A stretch of DNA of 64,000 bases. It comes from DLAJ01 sp964655525 (lineage in GTDB: Bacteria > Bacillota > Clostridia > Lachnospirales > Lachnospiraceae). Position 1 is the stretch's first letter. Every line of letters starts with the position of its first letter. The position numbers and the translations under genes are program-made. The DNA lies in assembly GCA_964655525.1 (NCBI GenBank), contig CAZZNE010000016.1, positions 23,859 to 87,858 on the forward strand, read 5' to 3'. Positions 1 to 8,430 of the stretch are shown here, piece after piece. The notes under the pieces were generated by a model. The model saw only the letters and a program-made list of their open reading frames with translations. It searched no databases and had not been told where the DNA came from.

Positions 1-25
1 TTGTCTCTTTTTCTGTCAGCGTCAT
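1..25 (-). CDS. 5' end of a truncated gene (8 codons visible)
   Basis: Only the first eight codons are inside the window (MTLTEKET). They are supported as a real start by an AAAGGAG ribosome binding site 8 nt upstream on the minus strand. The product cannot be named. Bases 26-182 between this start and the next stop codon hold nothing else I recognise. Confidence 0.4.
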
Positions 26-182
26 GGCCGATACTCCTTTCTTTCAGACGTTCCAGCAGCAGCCCCAAGGCTTTCACTCAAACGGCTGCACTCTCTGTCG
101 TCTCTTATCTAAGGATTGCCATTTACTGACAGATCTATTCAAACGTTTTGTATTCACATTGCTTTTTAGGCAATGTCCCGAT

Positions 183-617
183 TTATTCCGTAAATTGCTC
201 CAATGTATGGCTGGGATATGCTTTCGTCCAGTGGTAGGGCTGCAGTTCGCCTAATGGGACAAATTGCAAAGCATGATCGTTTGTGGTAACCGCCACCTGC
301 ACATCTTCTCCCCAAAACCTCAAGCGCTCCTGACAGATTCCACACGGGGATAATACTTTATAGGGTGCGTTCTCATCATCCCGAACAAGGCACATGCAAT
401 GCGTAACCCTTTCGTTATACTTATGAGCCTCCAGCATTGCGCCTGTCTCTATACACAAAACAGCCGAGGCATTGGCAGTATCTATGCTGACGCTGGTAAA
501 ATAATGTCCGTTCGCTGTGTGTACGACCCCTGCTCCGCCCCAGCCGACAGGATAGCGCTTTTCAATCAATTCGACAGCCCGACGATACATCTCTTTTTCC
601 ACATCAAAGTCTCTCAT
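183..617 (-). CDS. Cytidine deaminase-like (blasticidin-S deaminase type) protein
   Basis: 144 aa, the usual size for a small homotetrameric cytidine/blasticidin-S deaminase. The zinc-site signature is present: Cys55-x-Glu57 (in CIETGAML), where Glu would be the proton shuttle, and P91-C92-x-x-C95 (PCGICQERL) for the other two zinc ligands. The family hydrolytically deaminates cytosine-type nucleosides in the cytoplasm. The three-Cys zinc site is seen; the exact substrate (cytidine, deoxycytidine or a nucleoside antibiotic) is not deducible. The start is supported by GGGAGG 5 nt upstream. A perfect 15-bp hairpin with a U-run ends only about 9 nt before that ribosome binding site, so expression may depend on readthrough or attenuation. 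Confidence 0.85.
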   Translation of the reverse strand: MRDFDVEKEMYRRAVELIEKRYPVGWGGAGVVHTANGHYFTSVSIDTANASAVLCIETGAMLEAHKYNERVTHCMCLVRDDENAPYKVLSPCGICQERLRFWGEDVQVAVTTNDHALQFVPLGELQPYHWTKAYPSHTLEQFTE

Positions 618-633
618 AAAAACCTCCCGTTAC

Positions 634-667
634 AAAAATTAGTTCCGCTGACGCGGAACTAATTTTT
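634..667. terminator. Perfect 15-bp hairpin with T-runs on both sides
   Basis: Arms at 634-648 and 653-667 are perfectly complementary around a TGAC loop. Each arm ends in A5/T5, so it can terminate in both directions. On the minus strand it sits between araA and the deaminase gene and almost touches the deaminase ribosome binding site. Confidence 0.7.
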
Positions 668-747
668 ATTTAATCGAATTTTTCACAATTTCGAAGATTC
701 CGCGCCAGCGGAACTCTTTTTCAGCTTATAGGAAATAGCTCAGTCCA

Positions 748-799
748 AAAGAATTTGCGCATGCAAATTCTTTGAAAGAGTTTCCACAGGAAACTCTTT
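748..799. terminator. Tandem hairpins downstream of araA
   Basis: Two adjacent perfect hairpins, 748-773 (AAAGAATTTGC arms) and 775-799 (AAAGAGTTTCC arms), follow the araA stop codon directly. The same architecture recurs at 48371-48435. They probably form the araA terminator. Confidence 0.6.
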
Positions 800-800
800 T

Positions 801-2297
801 TTAGCGATAAAACAGTTCTCCAAGCATGAGATCCTTCTTGAAATCACGGATATTCGTGTTGGCATCGATATAGACCGCTTCGATTCCCATCGCAGCCGCC
901 CAGTCGCCCATCTGCTCCGCTGTCAGGTCATATGTGAATGCGGTATGATGTGCGCCGCCAGCAAGGATCCATGCCTCCGCACCTGTATACAGATCCGGCT
1001 CCGGTGTCCAGAAGTTCGTGGCAACCGGAAGCTTCGGCATCGGTTTTTCTGTCTTTTTGCAGTTTACATCATTGATGATCAAGCGGAATCGACTGCCAAG
1101 GTCAATCATGGATACCGCAATGCCTTTTCCTTCTTTGGAAGTAAATACGAGTCTCGCGGGATCCTCTCTGTCTCCCATGGAAAGCGGCTGGCATTTGATA
1201 CTGATCGGTCCATCGGCAATGGAAGGACAGATCTCAAGCATATGCGCCTGCAAAATACCCTCTTTTCCTTTGACAAAGTTATAGGTATAGTCCTCCAGCA
1301 TGGATGTACCCTTTGCATCCGCCATATCCTGCGTCATCAGTTTCATGATGCGCACCATCGCGGCAACCTTCCAGTCACCCTCCGCGCCAAAGCCATAGCC
1401 CTTCTGCATCAGTCGCTGGATCGCCAGTCCGGGGAGCTGCTTCAACGCGCCAAGGTCGCCGAAATGGGTGACGATCGCCTGATAATTTTTTTCTTCAAGG
1501 AAACGCTCAAAGCCCAGCTCAATCTGCGCCTGCACGGCAACATGACGGCGAAATTCATCGGCGTCCCTGCCCTCCAACAGAATCTCATATTTGTCATAAT
1601 ATTCATCCACCAGCGCATTCGTATCCGATTCGGACACGGCATCGACCGACTCCGCAATCTCATTGACCGGATAGGTATCTACCTCCCAGCCGAATTTAAG
1701 CTGTGCCTCGACCTTGTCCCCCTCGGTCACGGCAACATTACGCATATTGTCGGCAACGCGCATCACGCGCACATGACTGGATTCCACAACGCCGACCGCC
1801 GTACGCATCCACGATGCAATGCGGTCCTGTACGGTTTCATCCGCCCAATGTCCGACAACGACCTTGCGCTCGATCCCCATCCGGGAAACGATATGCCCAT
1901 ACTCCCTGTCGCCGTGCGCCGACTGATTTTCATTCATGAAATCCATGTCGATCGCGTCATATGGAATTTCTTCATTGAACTGCGTATGCAGATGGAGCAG
2001 CGGCTTGCGGTATTCCTGAAGACCGATGATCCATGACTTTGCGGGAGAAAACGTATGCATCCATGTGATGACACCCGCGCAGCGCTCATCCGTATTTGCC
2101 TCGTTAAAGGTTCTTCTGATCAGCTCATTGGTGATCAGCGTCGGTTTCCAGACAATTTCAAACGGCAGTTTTCCTGATTCGTTCAGCTTCTGTACAATGA
2201 TTTTTGCATGCTCCGCCACATGGGCAAGGCATTCGTCCCCGTATAAATCCTGAGAACCTGTGCAAAACCAAAATTGATACTGTTTTCTTGTCAACAT
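801..2297 (-). CDS. araA: L-arabinose isomerase
   Basis: 498 aa, full length for AraA, which converts L-arabinose to L-ribulose in the cytoplasm with a divalent metal. The family's catalytic and metal ligands are recognisable in their usual contexts: Glu in FGAEGDWK, Glu in SMLEDYTY, His in LQAHMLEICPS and His in GGAHHTAF. The N-terminal FCTGSQDLYG segment is typical. The start has GGGGG 8 nt upstream. A divergent AraC-type regulator lies across a 166-bp spacer and is the obvious candidate regulator. No araB, araD or transporter genes are adjacent, so the rest of the pathway must lie elsewhere. Arabinose fits with the galactan locus at 24-45 kb, since pectic side chains carry both sugars. Confidence 0.97.
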   Translation of the reverse strand: MLTRKQYQFWFCTGSQDLYGDECLAHVAEHAKIIVQKLNESGKLPFEIVWKPTLITNELIRRTFNEANTDERCAGVITWMHTFSPAKSWIIGLQEYRKPLLHLHTQFNEEIPYDAIDMDFMNENQSAHGDREYGHIVSRMGIERKVVVGHWADETVQDRIASWMRTAVGVVESSHVRVMRVADNMRNVAVTEGDKVEAQLKFGWEVDTYPVNEIAESVDAVSESDTNALVDEYYDKYEILLEGRDADEFRRHVAVQAQIELGFERFLEEKNYQAIVTHFGDLGALKQLPGLAIQRLMQKGYGFGAEGDWKVAAMVRIMKLMTQDMADAKGTSMLEDYTYNFVKGKEGILQAHMLEICPSIADGPISIKCQPLSMGDREDPARLVFTSKEGKGIAVSMIDLGSRFRLIINDVNCKKTEKPMPKLPVATNFWTPEPDLYTGAEAWILAGGAHHTAFTYDLTAEQMGDWAAAMGIEAVYIDANTNIRDFKKDLMLGELFYR

Positions 2298-2326
2298 CGC
2301 GTATCCCCCTTATTGCTTTTTGAGTT

Positions 2327-2355
2327 ATTATAGCAAATTTATCCATCCAATTCAA
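2327..2355 (-). promoter_or_regulatory. Sigma-A-type promoter for araA
   Basis: On the minus strand TTGAAT (2350-2355) and a perfect TATAAT (2327-2332) are separated by 17 bp, about 30 bp upstream of the araA start. It lies in the spacer shared with the divergent AraC-family gene. Confidence 0.6.
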
Positions 2356-2463
2356 CGTGAAAAGAGGATGCATTTTGTGCAAAGACGTGCTATACTTAAG
2401 TGCAATATGGCTGCACCTATTTTGAACGGCTGCCGCAGGCTATTTCTCTTGGGAGAGTTAATT

Positions 2464-3336
2464 ATGTACAATCTTTTTGAAGCCGGAAACGCGCTGAATA
2501 CCCCTTTTGAATGCTTTGTTTTTGACGCCGGGACAACTCGTTTTCCGATCAGACCGCACTGGCATTATTTTGCGGAAATGATTTTTATGCTGGAAGGAAG
2601 CGCCGAAATGCACACCGATGAGCGGATTCATACCGCCAATGCCGGTGATATGGTCTTTTTTCATCCACAGTCCGTTCATTCCATTTATGCCGCTGCTCCG
2701 GGACCGCTGCGCTATATTGTGCTCAAATTTGACATCAACAGCATCCATATCACATCCTCCTATGCGCCGAAGCTGCGCAATATCGTAAAAAGCGCATACA
2801 ATAAGCAGATGCCGTTTTATTTTCCCGCGGAGACTGCGGAGAACATGGAATGCGGCCGCCTGTTCCGGGACTGCGTGGACGAACTGCAGAAACAGGAATA
2901 CGGCTACGACAGGATTATTCAGACAAAGCTTTATCATCTTTTAATGAACATTATCCGCTGCTGGATGCGCGACGGCTTTTCGATCGATCACGATGTGTTT
3001 GCCGCCGACGCCCAATATGACATCGACAGCGTTACGGAATATATCGACTCCAACATCAAAGAAAATCTTCAGGTCGCCGATATTGCGTCAAAATGCGGGC
3101 TCAGCTATTCCTGCTTTGCCAAGAAATTCAAGCAGCTTTACGGAAAAAGCTGCAAGACCTATATTGAAGAAATGAAAATTTTTAAGGTGGAGGATTTTCT
3201 TCTTTTCACAAGCTTTGACCTTACCTATATCAGTCAGGAAACCGGGTTCTCCGATTGCAGCCATATGATCAAAAGTTTCAAAAAATATCGCAGCTGCACG
3301 CCGAAGCAGTTTCGAATGAAGCATAAGATGGCGTAG
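2464..3336 (+). CDS. AraC family transcriptional regulator
   Basis: 290 aa from the ATG at 2464, which has GGGAGAG upstream. The frame stays open to 2320, but the upstream part has no ribosome binding site. The N-terminal half is an AraC cupin-type ligand domain (HWHYFAEMIFMLEGSAEM, then GDMVFFHPQSVHSI). The last 100 residues hold the two helix-turn-helix motifs (VADIASKCGLSYSCFAKKF and ISQETGFSDCSHMIKSFKK). It is divergent from araA, so arabinose-responsive control is inferred; the effector is not proven. It ends 16 bp from the convergent spoVAC stop. Confidence 0.9.
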   Translation: MYNLFEAGNALNTPFECFVFDAGTTRFPIRPHWHYFAEMIFMLEGSAEMHTDERIHTANAGDMVFFHPQSVHSIYAAAPGPLRYIVLKFDINSIHITSSYAPKLRNIVKSAYNKQMPFYFPAETAENMECGRLFRDCVDELQKQEYGYDRIIQTKLYHLLMNIIRCWMRDGFSIDHDVFAADAQYDIDSVTEYIDSNIKENLQVADIASKCGLSYSCFAKKFKQLYGKSCKTYIEEMKIFKVEDFLLFTSFDLTYISQETGFSDCSHMIKSFKKYRSCTPKQFRMKHKMA

Positions 3337-3352
3337 GGGATGAATCAGCTTT

Positions 3353-3871
3353 TCACCAAACCCCAAAGCATTTCCCGATCCAGTATCCAAAGCCCAGCAC
3401 CCAGCTCGTCACAATGCCATAAAGAATGACCGGTCCCGCAATCGTAAATATCTTGGCGCCGATACCGAACACCTGACCTTCCTTTTGATATTCAATCGCC
3501 GGAGACGCCACGGAGTTGGCAAAGCCCGTGATCGGCACGAGTGCCCCTGCTCCCGCAAACGCGCCAAGCTTTTGATATAGGTTAAAGCCGGTCAAAAGCA
3601 CGCTGAGCAAAACAAGTATGACGGAACACCACGTTCCCGCCGTTTCTTTATCCAGTCCGAACTGATTTGTCGCAACATTTAGGATCACCTGCCCGAGCGT
3701 ACAGATCAACCCTCCCACAATGAACGCTTTCAGCATCTGCCACCAAATATTCTTTTTGGGTGTCATCTGCTCGACATATTCCTGATAAACCTGCTTTTTC
3801 TGCTGCATACGGCTCTGCTGATGCTTCTGCTCTTCATATGCCTTTTTCATATCCTTTGACTGATCTGCCAT
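3353..3871 (-). CDS. spoVAC: Stage V sporulation protein AC
   Basis: 172 aa. A charged N-terminal tail rich in Lys and Gln is followed by about four membrane segments with the SpoVAC-typical PITGFANSVASPAIEYQKEG region. In Bacillus, SpoVAC is a mechanosensitive inner-membrane channel that takes part in dipicolinate movement during sporulation and germination. Normally spoVAC is followed by spoVAD and spoVAE; here it stands alone between an AraC regulator and a MATE gene. SpoVAA and SpoVAB are encoded separately at 9.2-10.4 kb. The ribosome binding site is weak (GGGG). Confidence 0.9.
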   Translation of the reverse strand: MADQSKDMKKAYEEQKHQQSRMQQKKQVYQEYVEQMTPKKNIWWQMLKAFIVGGLICTLGQVILNVATNQFGLDKETAGTWCSVILVLLSVLLTGFNLYQKLGAFAGAGALVPITGFANSVASPAIEYQKEGQVFGIGAKIFTIAGPVILYGIVTSWVLGFGYWIGKCFGVW

Positions 3872-4021
3872 CGGCTGATTCCCCGCTTTCCGATTCTTTT
3901 TTCCGGAATAGGATGTGCGGCATATTCAAAAATATGCATCATGTGATTTTATTACTGACAGGAATTTTTTATTTACTGTGCCCAAAAAACATGTTAGCAT
4001 ATCATTCATCGGAGGTCTGAT

Positions 4022-5382
4022 ATGAAAAAAGATACGGATATGACCGTCGGAAACCCGTTTCGATTGATTGGTACTTTTTCTTTTTCACTGGTCGTCGGGA
4101 ATGTATTTCAACAATTATATACCTTTGTGGATACGATCATCATCGGAAGAAAGATCGGTCCTTTGGGGCTTGCCGCCCTCGTCGGTACGGAATGGCCCTG
4201 TTTTTGGTAAATGGAATCGTGATCGGACTGGTTTCAGGATTCTCCATCCTGTTAGGAAACAGTTTTGGTGAAAAGAACGAAGAAGAATTTACTATTTATT
4301 ATAAGGTATCTAAAAAAATTTGCCTCATTCTCGCCGTCGTACTGACCGTGTGCGCACTCTTCACCTCCGGATGGATCCTTCGTCTGCTCGGCACAAAAGA
4401 GGAAGTGTATTCCATGGCAAGAGAATATGTGAATACGATCTTTTTGGGGATTCCTTTTTTAACGCTCTATCAGCTGTACTCCGGTGCGTTAAGGAGCCGT
4501 GGAAACAGTCATATTCCTTTACTCGCCATGACGATTTCCTCACTGTGTAACATCGCTTTTGACATCCTGTTTGTCAATATTTTCGGATTTGGCATAGCGG
4601 GCGCGGCATCCGGCACCGTTCTCTCAGAATGTGTGGTCATGATCATCTGCGGCTATTATTTCTACCATAAAAGAGCTTTTTCCGAAAATCTCCTGTCAAC
4701 TCATGCCGCCATCCGTTCCTACAGTGAAACCTTCATCGCGGGAAAGCTGTTCAAAATGGGAATCCCCATGACCATGCAGAGCGTCATTACCTCAATCGGT
4801 GGTCTGATCGTTGTAAACCGGATCAATCAGTATGAGATTTCGTTTCTCGCAGGATATTCCGCCGCCGCAAAATTATATGGACTGCTGGAAATCGCGGCGT
4901 CTTCTTTCGGACTGGCAGCCGCCGCCTATGTTTCTCAAAACTATGGAGCAAATAAGATTGTTCGGATCAGAGAAGGGGTCCGGGCAAGTCTGTTCATGGG
5001 AGTCGTCGTTTCCCTTGTATGTTCCGGGGTGATGGTATTCTTAGGCCGAAATATTCTGCAATTATTTATTGACTCCCCCGACATGACCGGAGAAATCCTG
5101 CAATACGGCTATCGGTTTCTTACTATATTGGCGCTATTTTTTCCGTTTCTGTATATTTTATATATTTTGCGGTCTTCTCTTCAGGGTATCAATCATGCGG
5201 TTGTACCTATGCTGTCAAGCTTTGCGCAGTTAAGTATGCGCCTTTTATGCGCAATCATATTAACAAAGTACATCGGAAGCGACGGCATATTCTTCGGTGA
5301 AATATCAGCCTGGCTGTTTGCAGATCTCATTCTTTTGATCGCTTACCTGACAAGTATACAAAAGCTTTCGGCAGCAAACTAG
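4022..5382 (+). pseudogene. MATE family efflux transporter, interrupted by a frameshift
   Basis: The first 57 codons (from ATG 4022, with CGGAGG upstream) encode a MATE N-terminus (NPFRLIGTFSFSLVVGNVFQQLYTFVDT). The frame then ends at 4210. The rest of a MATE protein continues in another frame from about 4192 to 5382 (LVNGIVIGLVSGFSILLGNSFG onward, 10-11 membrane segments). Combined length is about 450 aa, normal for a sodium- or proton-driven multidrug MATE exporter. Adding one base near 4185-4191 restores a typical junction, so a single-base deletion or sequencing error is the simplest explanation. If genuine, translation could still be partly rescued by reinitiation at ATG 4192. The downstream part looks undamaged. 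Confidence 0.75.
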
Positions 5383-5436
5383 GGAAACGCTGATGAAAGC
5401 GTTTCCACAGTCTGCTGCCGTATTTATGCCTGAACT

Positions 5437-5802
5437 TTATTCCCCGCTCGGACAGCTCACCTCAAACATCTCGTCGAGCGCGTGATGAAGAATCTGCGCC
5501 TGCGCATTCTCGGCAAGCTTATAGTAGACTTCCTTACCGTCACGCCTGCTGACGATCAGACCACTCTCTCGTAAAAGCCGTAAATGATGCGAAACCGCAG
5601 GATCGCTCATTTCCATCGCCGCAGCAATATTGCTCACACATTCCTCGCAATGGCACAGCATCCACAAAATACGCAGACGCGTACTGTCCCCGAGCTTATC
5701 AAACCACGATGCCACTTTCTGAAAATCGACAATATCCGGCATTCGATCGAGGACATGCTTAATATTTTGTCCATGATCATGCGGTAAATCATAATGTGCC
5801 AT
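5437..5802 (-). CDS. ArsR/SmtB family metal-responsive repressor
   Basis: 121 aa from ATG 5802, chosen for the GGAGGAG just upstream and for the normal family length; the frame is open further upstream but overlaps the ATPase gene. Winged-helix ArsR features are clear: DKLGDSTRLRILWMLCHCEE, then the recognition helix in MSDPAVSHHLRLLRESGLI and the wing SRRDGKEVYYKL. The Cys pair in CHCEEC lies at the position of the alpha-3 metal site of CadC-type sensors. A His-rich N-terminus (HYDLPHDHG) may add ligands. It is the last gene of a metal-efflux operon and probably represses it until Zn, Cd or a similar ion binds. Confidence 0.85.
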   Translation of the reverse strand: MAHYDLPHDHGQNIKHVLDRMPDIVDFQKVASWFDKLGDSTRLRILWMLCHCEECVSNIAAAMEMSDPAVSHHLRLLRESGLIVSRRDGKEVYYKLAENAQAQILHHALDEMFEVSCPSGE

Positions 5803-5845
5803 ACGCTCCTCCATTTCCGGTCTCACCATGTCAAAAAACGCGGAC

Positions 5846-7723
5846 TCATCTGTTTGAAACCGCCAGCGCCCTCGTTGCGTTGAGCACGGCGAGCACCATG
5901 ACGCCGACATCCGCAAAGATCGCCCACCACATGTTCGCAACACCCAACGCACCGAGCACAAGACAGACAGCTTTTACCGCCAACGCAAACACGATATTTT
6001 CATAGACGATGCGAAGTGTCTTTCGCGCGATCCGCATCGCAAGCGCAATCTTTGACGGGTCATCATCCATCAGCACCACATCGGCTGCTTCAATAGCGGC
6101 ATCCGAGCCGAGCGCCCCCATTGCGATACCGACATCCGCGCGGGATAAAACAGGCGCATCGTTGATGCCGTCCCCGACAAACACGAGCTTTTCTTTTTTA
6201 CCGGTCTGAGCAAGCAGACGCTCGACCTCATCGACCTTATCACCCGGCAGGAGTTCGCTTTTGACCTCATCAGCAGAAAGCTCTGAAGCGATTGCCTCGG
6301 CAACTTTCTTCGCGTCACCCGTCAGCATCACGGTCTTGCGGACGCCGTTTGCCTTCAGCGCGCGAACTGCCTCCGCTGCAGTCGGCTTTAACACATCCGC
6401 AATCAGGATTCTTCCGATATATTCGCCGTCAAGCGCCAGATGAACCTCCGTACCGATCCCGTCACTTTCCGCACAAGCGATATTCATGCGTTCCATGAGC
6501 CTGCGGTTGCCCGCTGCAACCGTTTTCCCGTCCATCGTCGCCGTCACGCCATGCCCGCTGATTTCCTCCACGTCGCTCACCAACGCCATGTCAATATTTT
6601 TTCCGTACGCCCTGCGCAGACTCTCCGCGATCGGATGAGTGGAATAGCTCTCGGCATGCGCCGCGTAACGCAGCAGCGTTTCCTCGCTCACACCCACAGG
6701 ACTGATCTTTGTCACCTCAAAAACACCCTTTGTCATCGTTCCCGTTTTATCAAAAACAACGATTCCCGCCGAGGCAAGCGCCTCCAAATAATTGGAGCCT
6801 TTCACCAGAATACCACGTGCGGACGCTCCGCCGATGCCGCCAAAAAAGCTTAACGGTATCGAAATGACCAGCGCGCACGGACAGCTGATGACTAAGAAGG
6901 TCAATGCCCGTGTAAACCATACAAGCCAGTCAGCGCCGCCCCCCAAAAGTATCTGTACAAGCGGCGGAAGCACCGCTAGCAGCACGGCTGCAAGGCAGAC
7001 CGCAGGCGTATATACCTTTGCAAAACGGGTGATAAAATTCTCCGAACGCGATTTTTTCATGCTGGAGTTTTCCACCAGATCTAAAATCTTCGACACAGTT
7101 GACTCGCCAAATTCCTTCGTCGTGCGCACCTTGATCAGTCCGCTTAAATTGACACATCCGCTGATGACTTCATCGCCCTCTTTCGCCTCACGCGGCACGC
7201 TCTCTCCGGTCAATGCGCTCGTATTTAAGGTCGTTTCTCCCTCCATGATCACGCCGTCAATCGGCAGCTTTTCTCCCGGTTTTACCACAATGACCGTTCC
7301 GGTCTCCACCTCATCGGGATCGACCTGCACGAGTTCCCCATCCTGTTCAATATTGGCGTAATCGGGACGAATATCCATCAACGCCGTAATATTTTTACGA
7401 CTCTTGCCGACGGCATAGCTCTGAAACAGTTCACCGATCTGATAAAAAAGCATGACCGACACGCCCTCTACCATCTCGCCAATCCCGATCGCACCAACGG
7501 TCGCGACCGCCATAAGAAAATTCTCATCAAATACCTGCCCGTGGATGATGCCCAAAGCCGCCTTCCGCAGAATATCATAGCCGATCACCAGATACGGGAC
7601 CAAATACAGCGCCGTCTTTATTTTGCTGTCAATCGGTAAGACCACAAGCAGAACCATCAACGCTGCGGTAATGATGATACGCAGCAGCATCTTTTTTTGC
7701 TTTTTATTCATAATAATAACCAT
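5846..7723 (-). CDS. Heavy-metal translocating P1B-type ATPase (Zn/Cd/Pb type)
   Basis: 625 aa inner-membrane exporter. Visible signatures are the actuator TGESVPRE, the intramembrane metal site CPC in SCPCALVISIPLS, the phosphorylation motif DKTGTMTKG, an HP motif region (STHPIAES) and the hinge GDGINDAPVLSRADVGIAMG. CPC, with a conserved Asp in the last membrane segments (FADVGVMVLAVLNA), fits the ZntA/CadA group rather than copper pumps. The usual N-terminal metal-binding HMA domain is missing; a separate HMA protein is encoded upstream. ATG 7723 has a ribosome binding site very close by; ATG 7711 is an alternative. A dispersed hairpin repeat lies in its leader. Confidence 0.93.
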   Translation of the reverse strand: MVIIMNKKQKKMLLRIIITAALMVLLVVLPIDSKIKTALYLVPYLVIGYDILRKAALGIIHGQVFDENFLMAVATVGAIGIGEMVEGVSVMLFYQIGELFQSYAVGKSRKNITALMDIRPDYANIEQDGELVQVDPDEVETGTVIVVKPGEKLPIDGVIMEGETTLNTSALTGESVPREAKEGDEVISGCVNLSGLIKVRTTKEFGESTVSKILDLVENSSMKKSRSENFITRFAKVYTPAVCLAAVLLAVLPPLVQILLGGGADWLVWFTRALTFLVISCPCALVISIPLSFFGGIGGASARGILVKGSNYLEALASAGIVVFDKTGTMTKGVFEVTKISPVGVSEETLLRYAAHAESYSTHPIAESLRRAYGKNIDMALVSDVEEISGHGVTATMDGKTVAAGNRRLMERMNIACAESDGIGTEVHLALDGEYIGRILIADVLKPTAAEAVRALKANGVRKTVMLTGDAKKVAEAIASELSADEVKSELLPGDKVDEVERLLAQTGKKEKLVFVGDGINDAPVLSRADVGIAMGALGSDAAIEAADVVLMDDDPSKIALAMRIARKTLRIVYENIVFALAVKAVCLVLGALGVANMWWAIFADVGVMVLAVLNATRALAVSNR

Positions 7724-7776
7724 GCCTTTCTCGCAACCTGAAAACTTGAATGCGTATGAAATACGCTATGCCGCAG

Positions 7777-7841
7777 GCACAAATTTGCAAATTGAACAAG
7801 TTCGCAAAGCGAACAAGTTCACAAAGCGAACAAGTTCGCTT
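7777..7841 (-). repeat. Dispersed leader repeat, copy 1 (three 17-bp units)
   Basis: Contains CACAAATTTGC followed by three spaced copies of a GAACAAGTTC core at a 17-bp period. It lies 54 bp upstream of the ATPase start. Related copies sit upstream of two other minus-strand genes (23512-23587 and 45402-45630). Confidence 0.7.
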
Positions 7842-7865
7842 ATAAAATTTATTTTTCACACTACT

Positions 7866-8084
7866 TTACAGTATGATCTCGCAGTCATCCTCGACTTTTT
7901 TACAAGCTTTCACAACCGCTTTCATCGTCGTCTGCTCATCTGCGCCCTCGTCAAATTCCACCTTCATTTTCTGCGTCATAAAGGAAACCGTCGCATCCTT
8001 CACGCCCTCGACCTTCTTCGTCGCTTCCTCCATCTTCAATGCGCATGCCGCGCAGTCCACCTCGATCTGATATGTTTTTTTCAT
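7866..8084 (-). CDS. Stand-alone HMA-domain metal-binding protein
   Basis: 72 aa from ATG 8084, with GAGGAGG 9 nt upstream; the open frame extends upstream without support. It is a single heavy-metal-associated domain: MKKTYQIEVDCAACALKMEE, with the CxxC metal site as Cys-Ala-Ala-Cys near residues 11-14, followed by the beta-alpha-beta pattern KVEGVKDATVSF. It is first in the operon with the P1B ATPase and the ArsR regulator. It likely supplies in trans the metal-binding domain that the ATPase lacks, or acts as a cytoplasmic metal chaperone. Confidence 0.88.
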   Translation of the reverse strand: MKKTYQIEVDCAACALKMEEATKKVEGVKDATVSFMTQKMKVEFDEGADEQTTMKAVVKACKKVEDDCEIIL

Positions 8085-8186
8085 AAAAAATGTCCTCCTC
8101 GTTCCTTTTTGTAACAGATTGTTTCCGAAACATGCTCTCAGCGCTCTTTGCGATAAGATCGTTGGAATCATTCTGTCTCTTGATAT

Positions 8187-8219
8187 AAACATTTAAGCAT
8201 ATGTTTAATTGTTTGTCAA
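8187..8219 (-). promoter_or_regulatory. Promoter with overlapping ArsR-type operator
   Basis: On the minus strand TTGACA (8214-8219) and TTAAAT (8191-8196) are 17 bp apart. The inverted repeat AAACAT-8 nt-ATGTTT (8187-8206) covers the spacer and the -10, like SmtB/CadC operators. It is about 100 bp before the HMA gene, consistent with autoregulation by the operon's own ArsR protein. Confidence 0.6.
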
Positions 8220-8430
8220 TATTCTTACACAAAAAAATTATTAATGCCAGATAGAATCCGATTTTCCCTTCTTTTGCATTATGATGCCCGGGTATCATCC
8301 ATTTCACACACTGCGTATTGACTCCCAAAACCGGCAATGTTAAAATCAGAACCATCATCAATATTTGAAACACCATGTAATTGGTATGCCATATCATACA
8401 TGATTCATTCTTTATGGAGGCGGAAAATAA

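Noticed and set aside
4185..4210. Programmed frameshift in the MATE gene
   Set aside because: There is a TTTTT run near the stop, but no clear slippery heptamer plus stimulator, and MATE genes are not known to use frameshifting.
5384..5408. Terminator after the MATE gene
   Set aside because: GGAAACGC/GCGTTTCC can pair, but no T-run follows on either strand.
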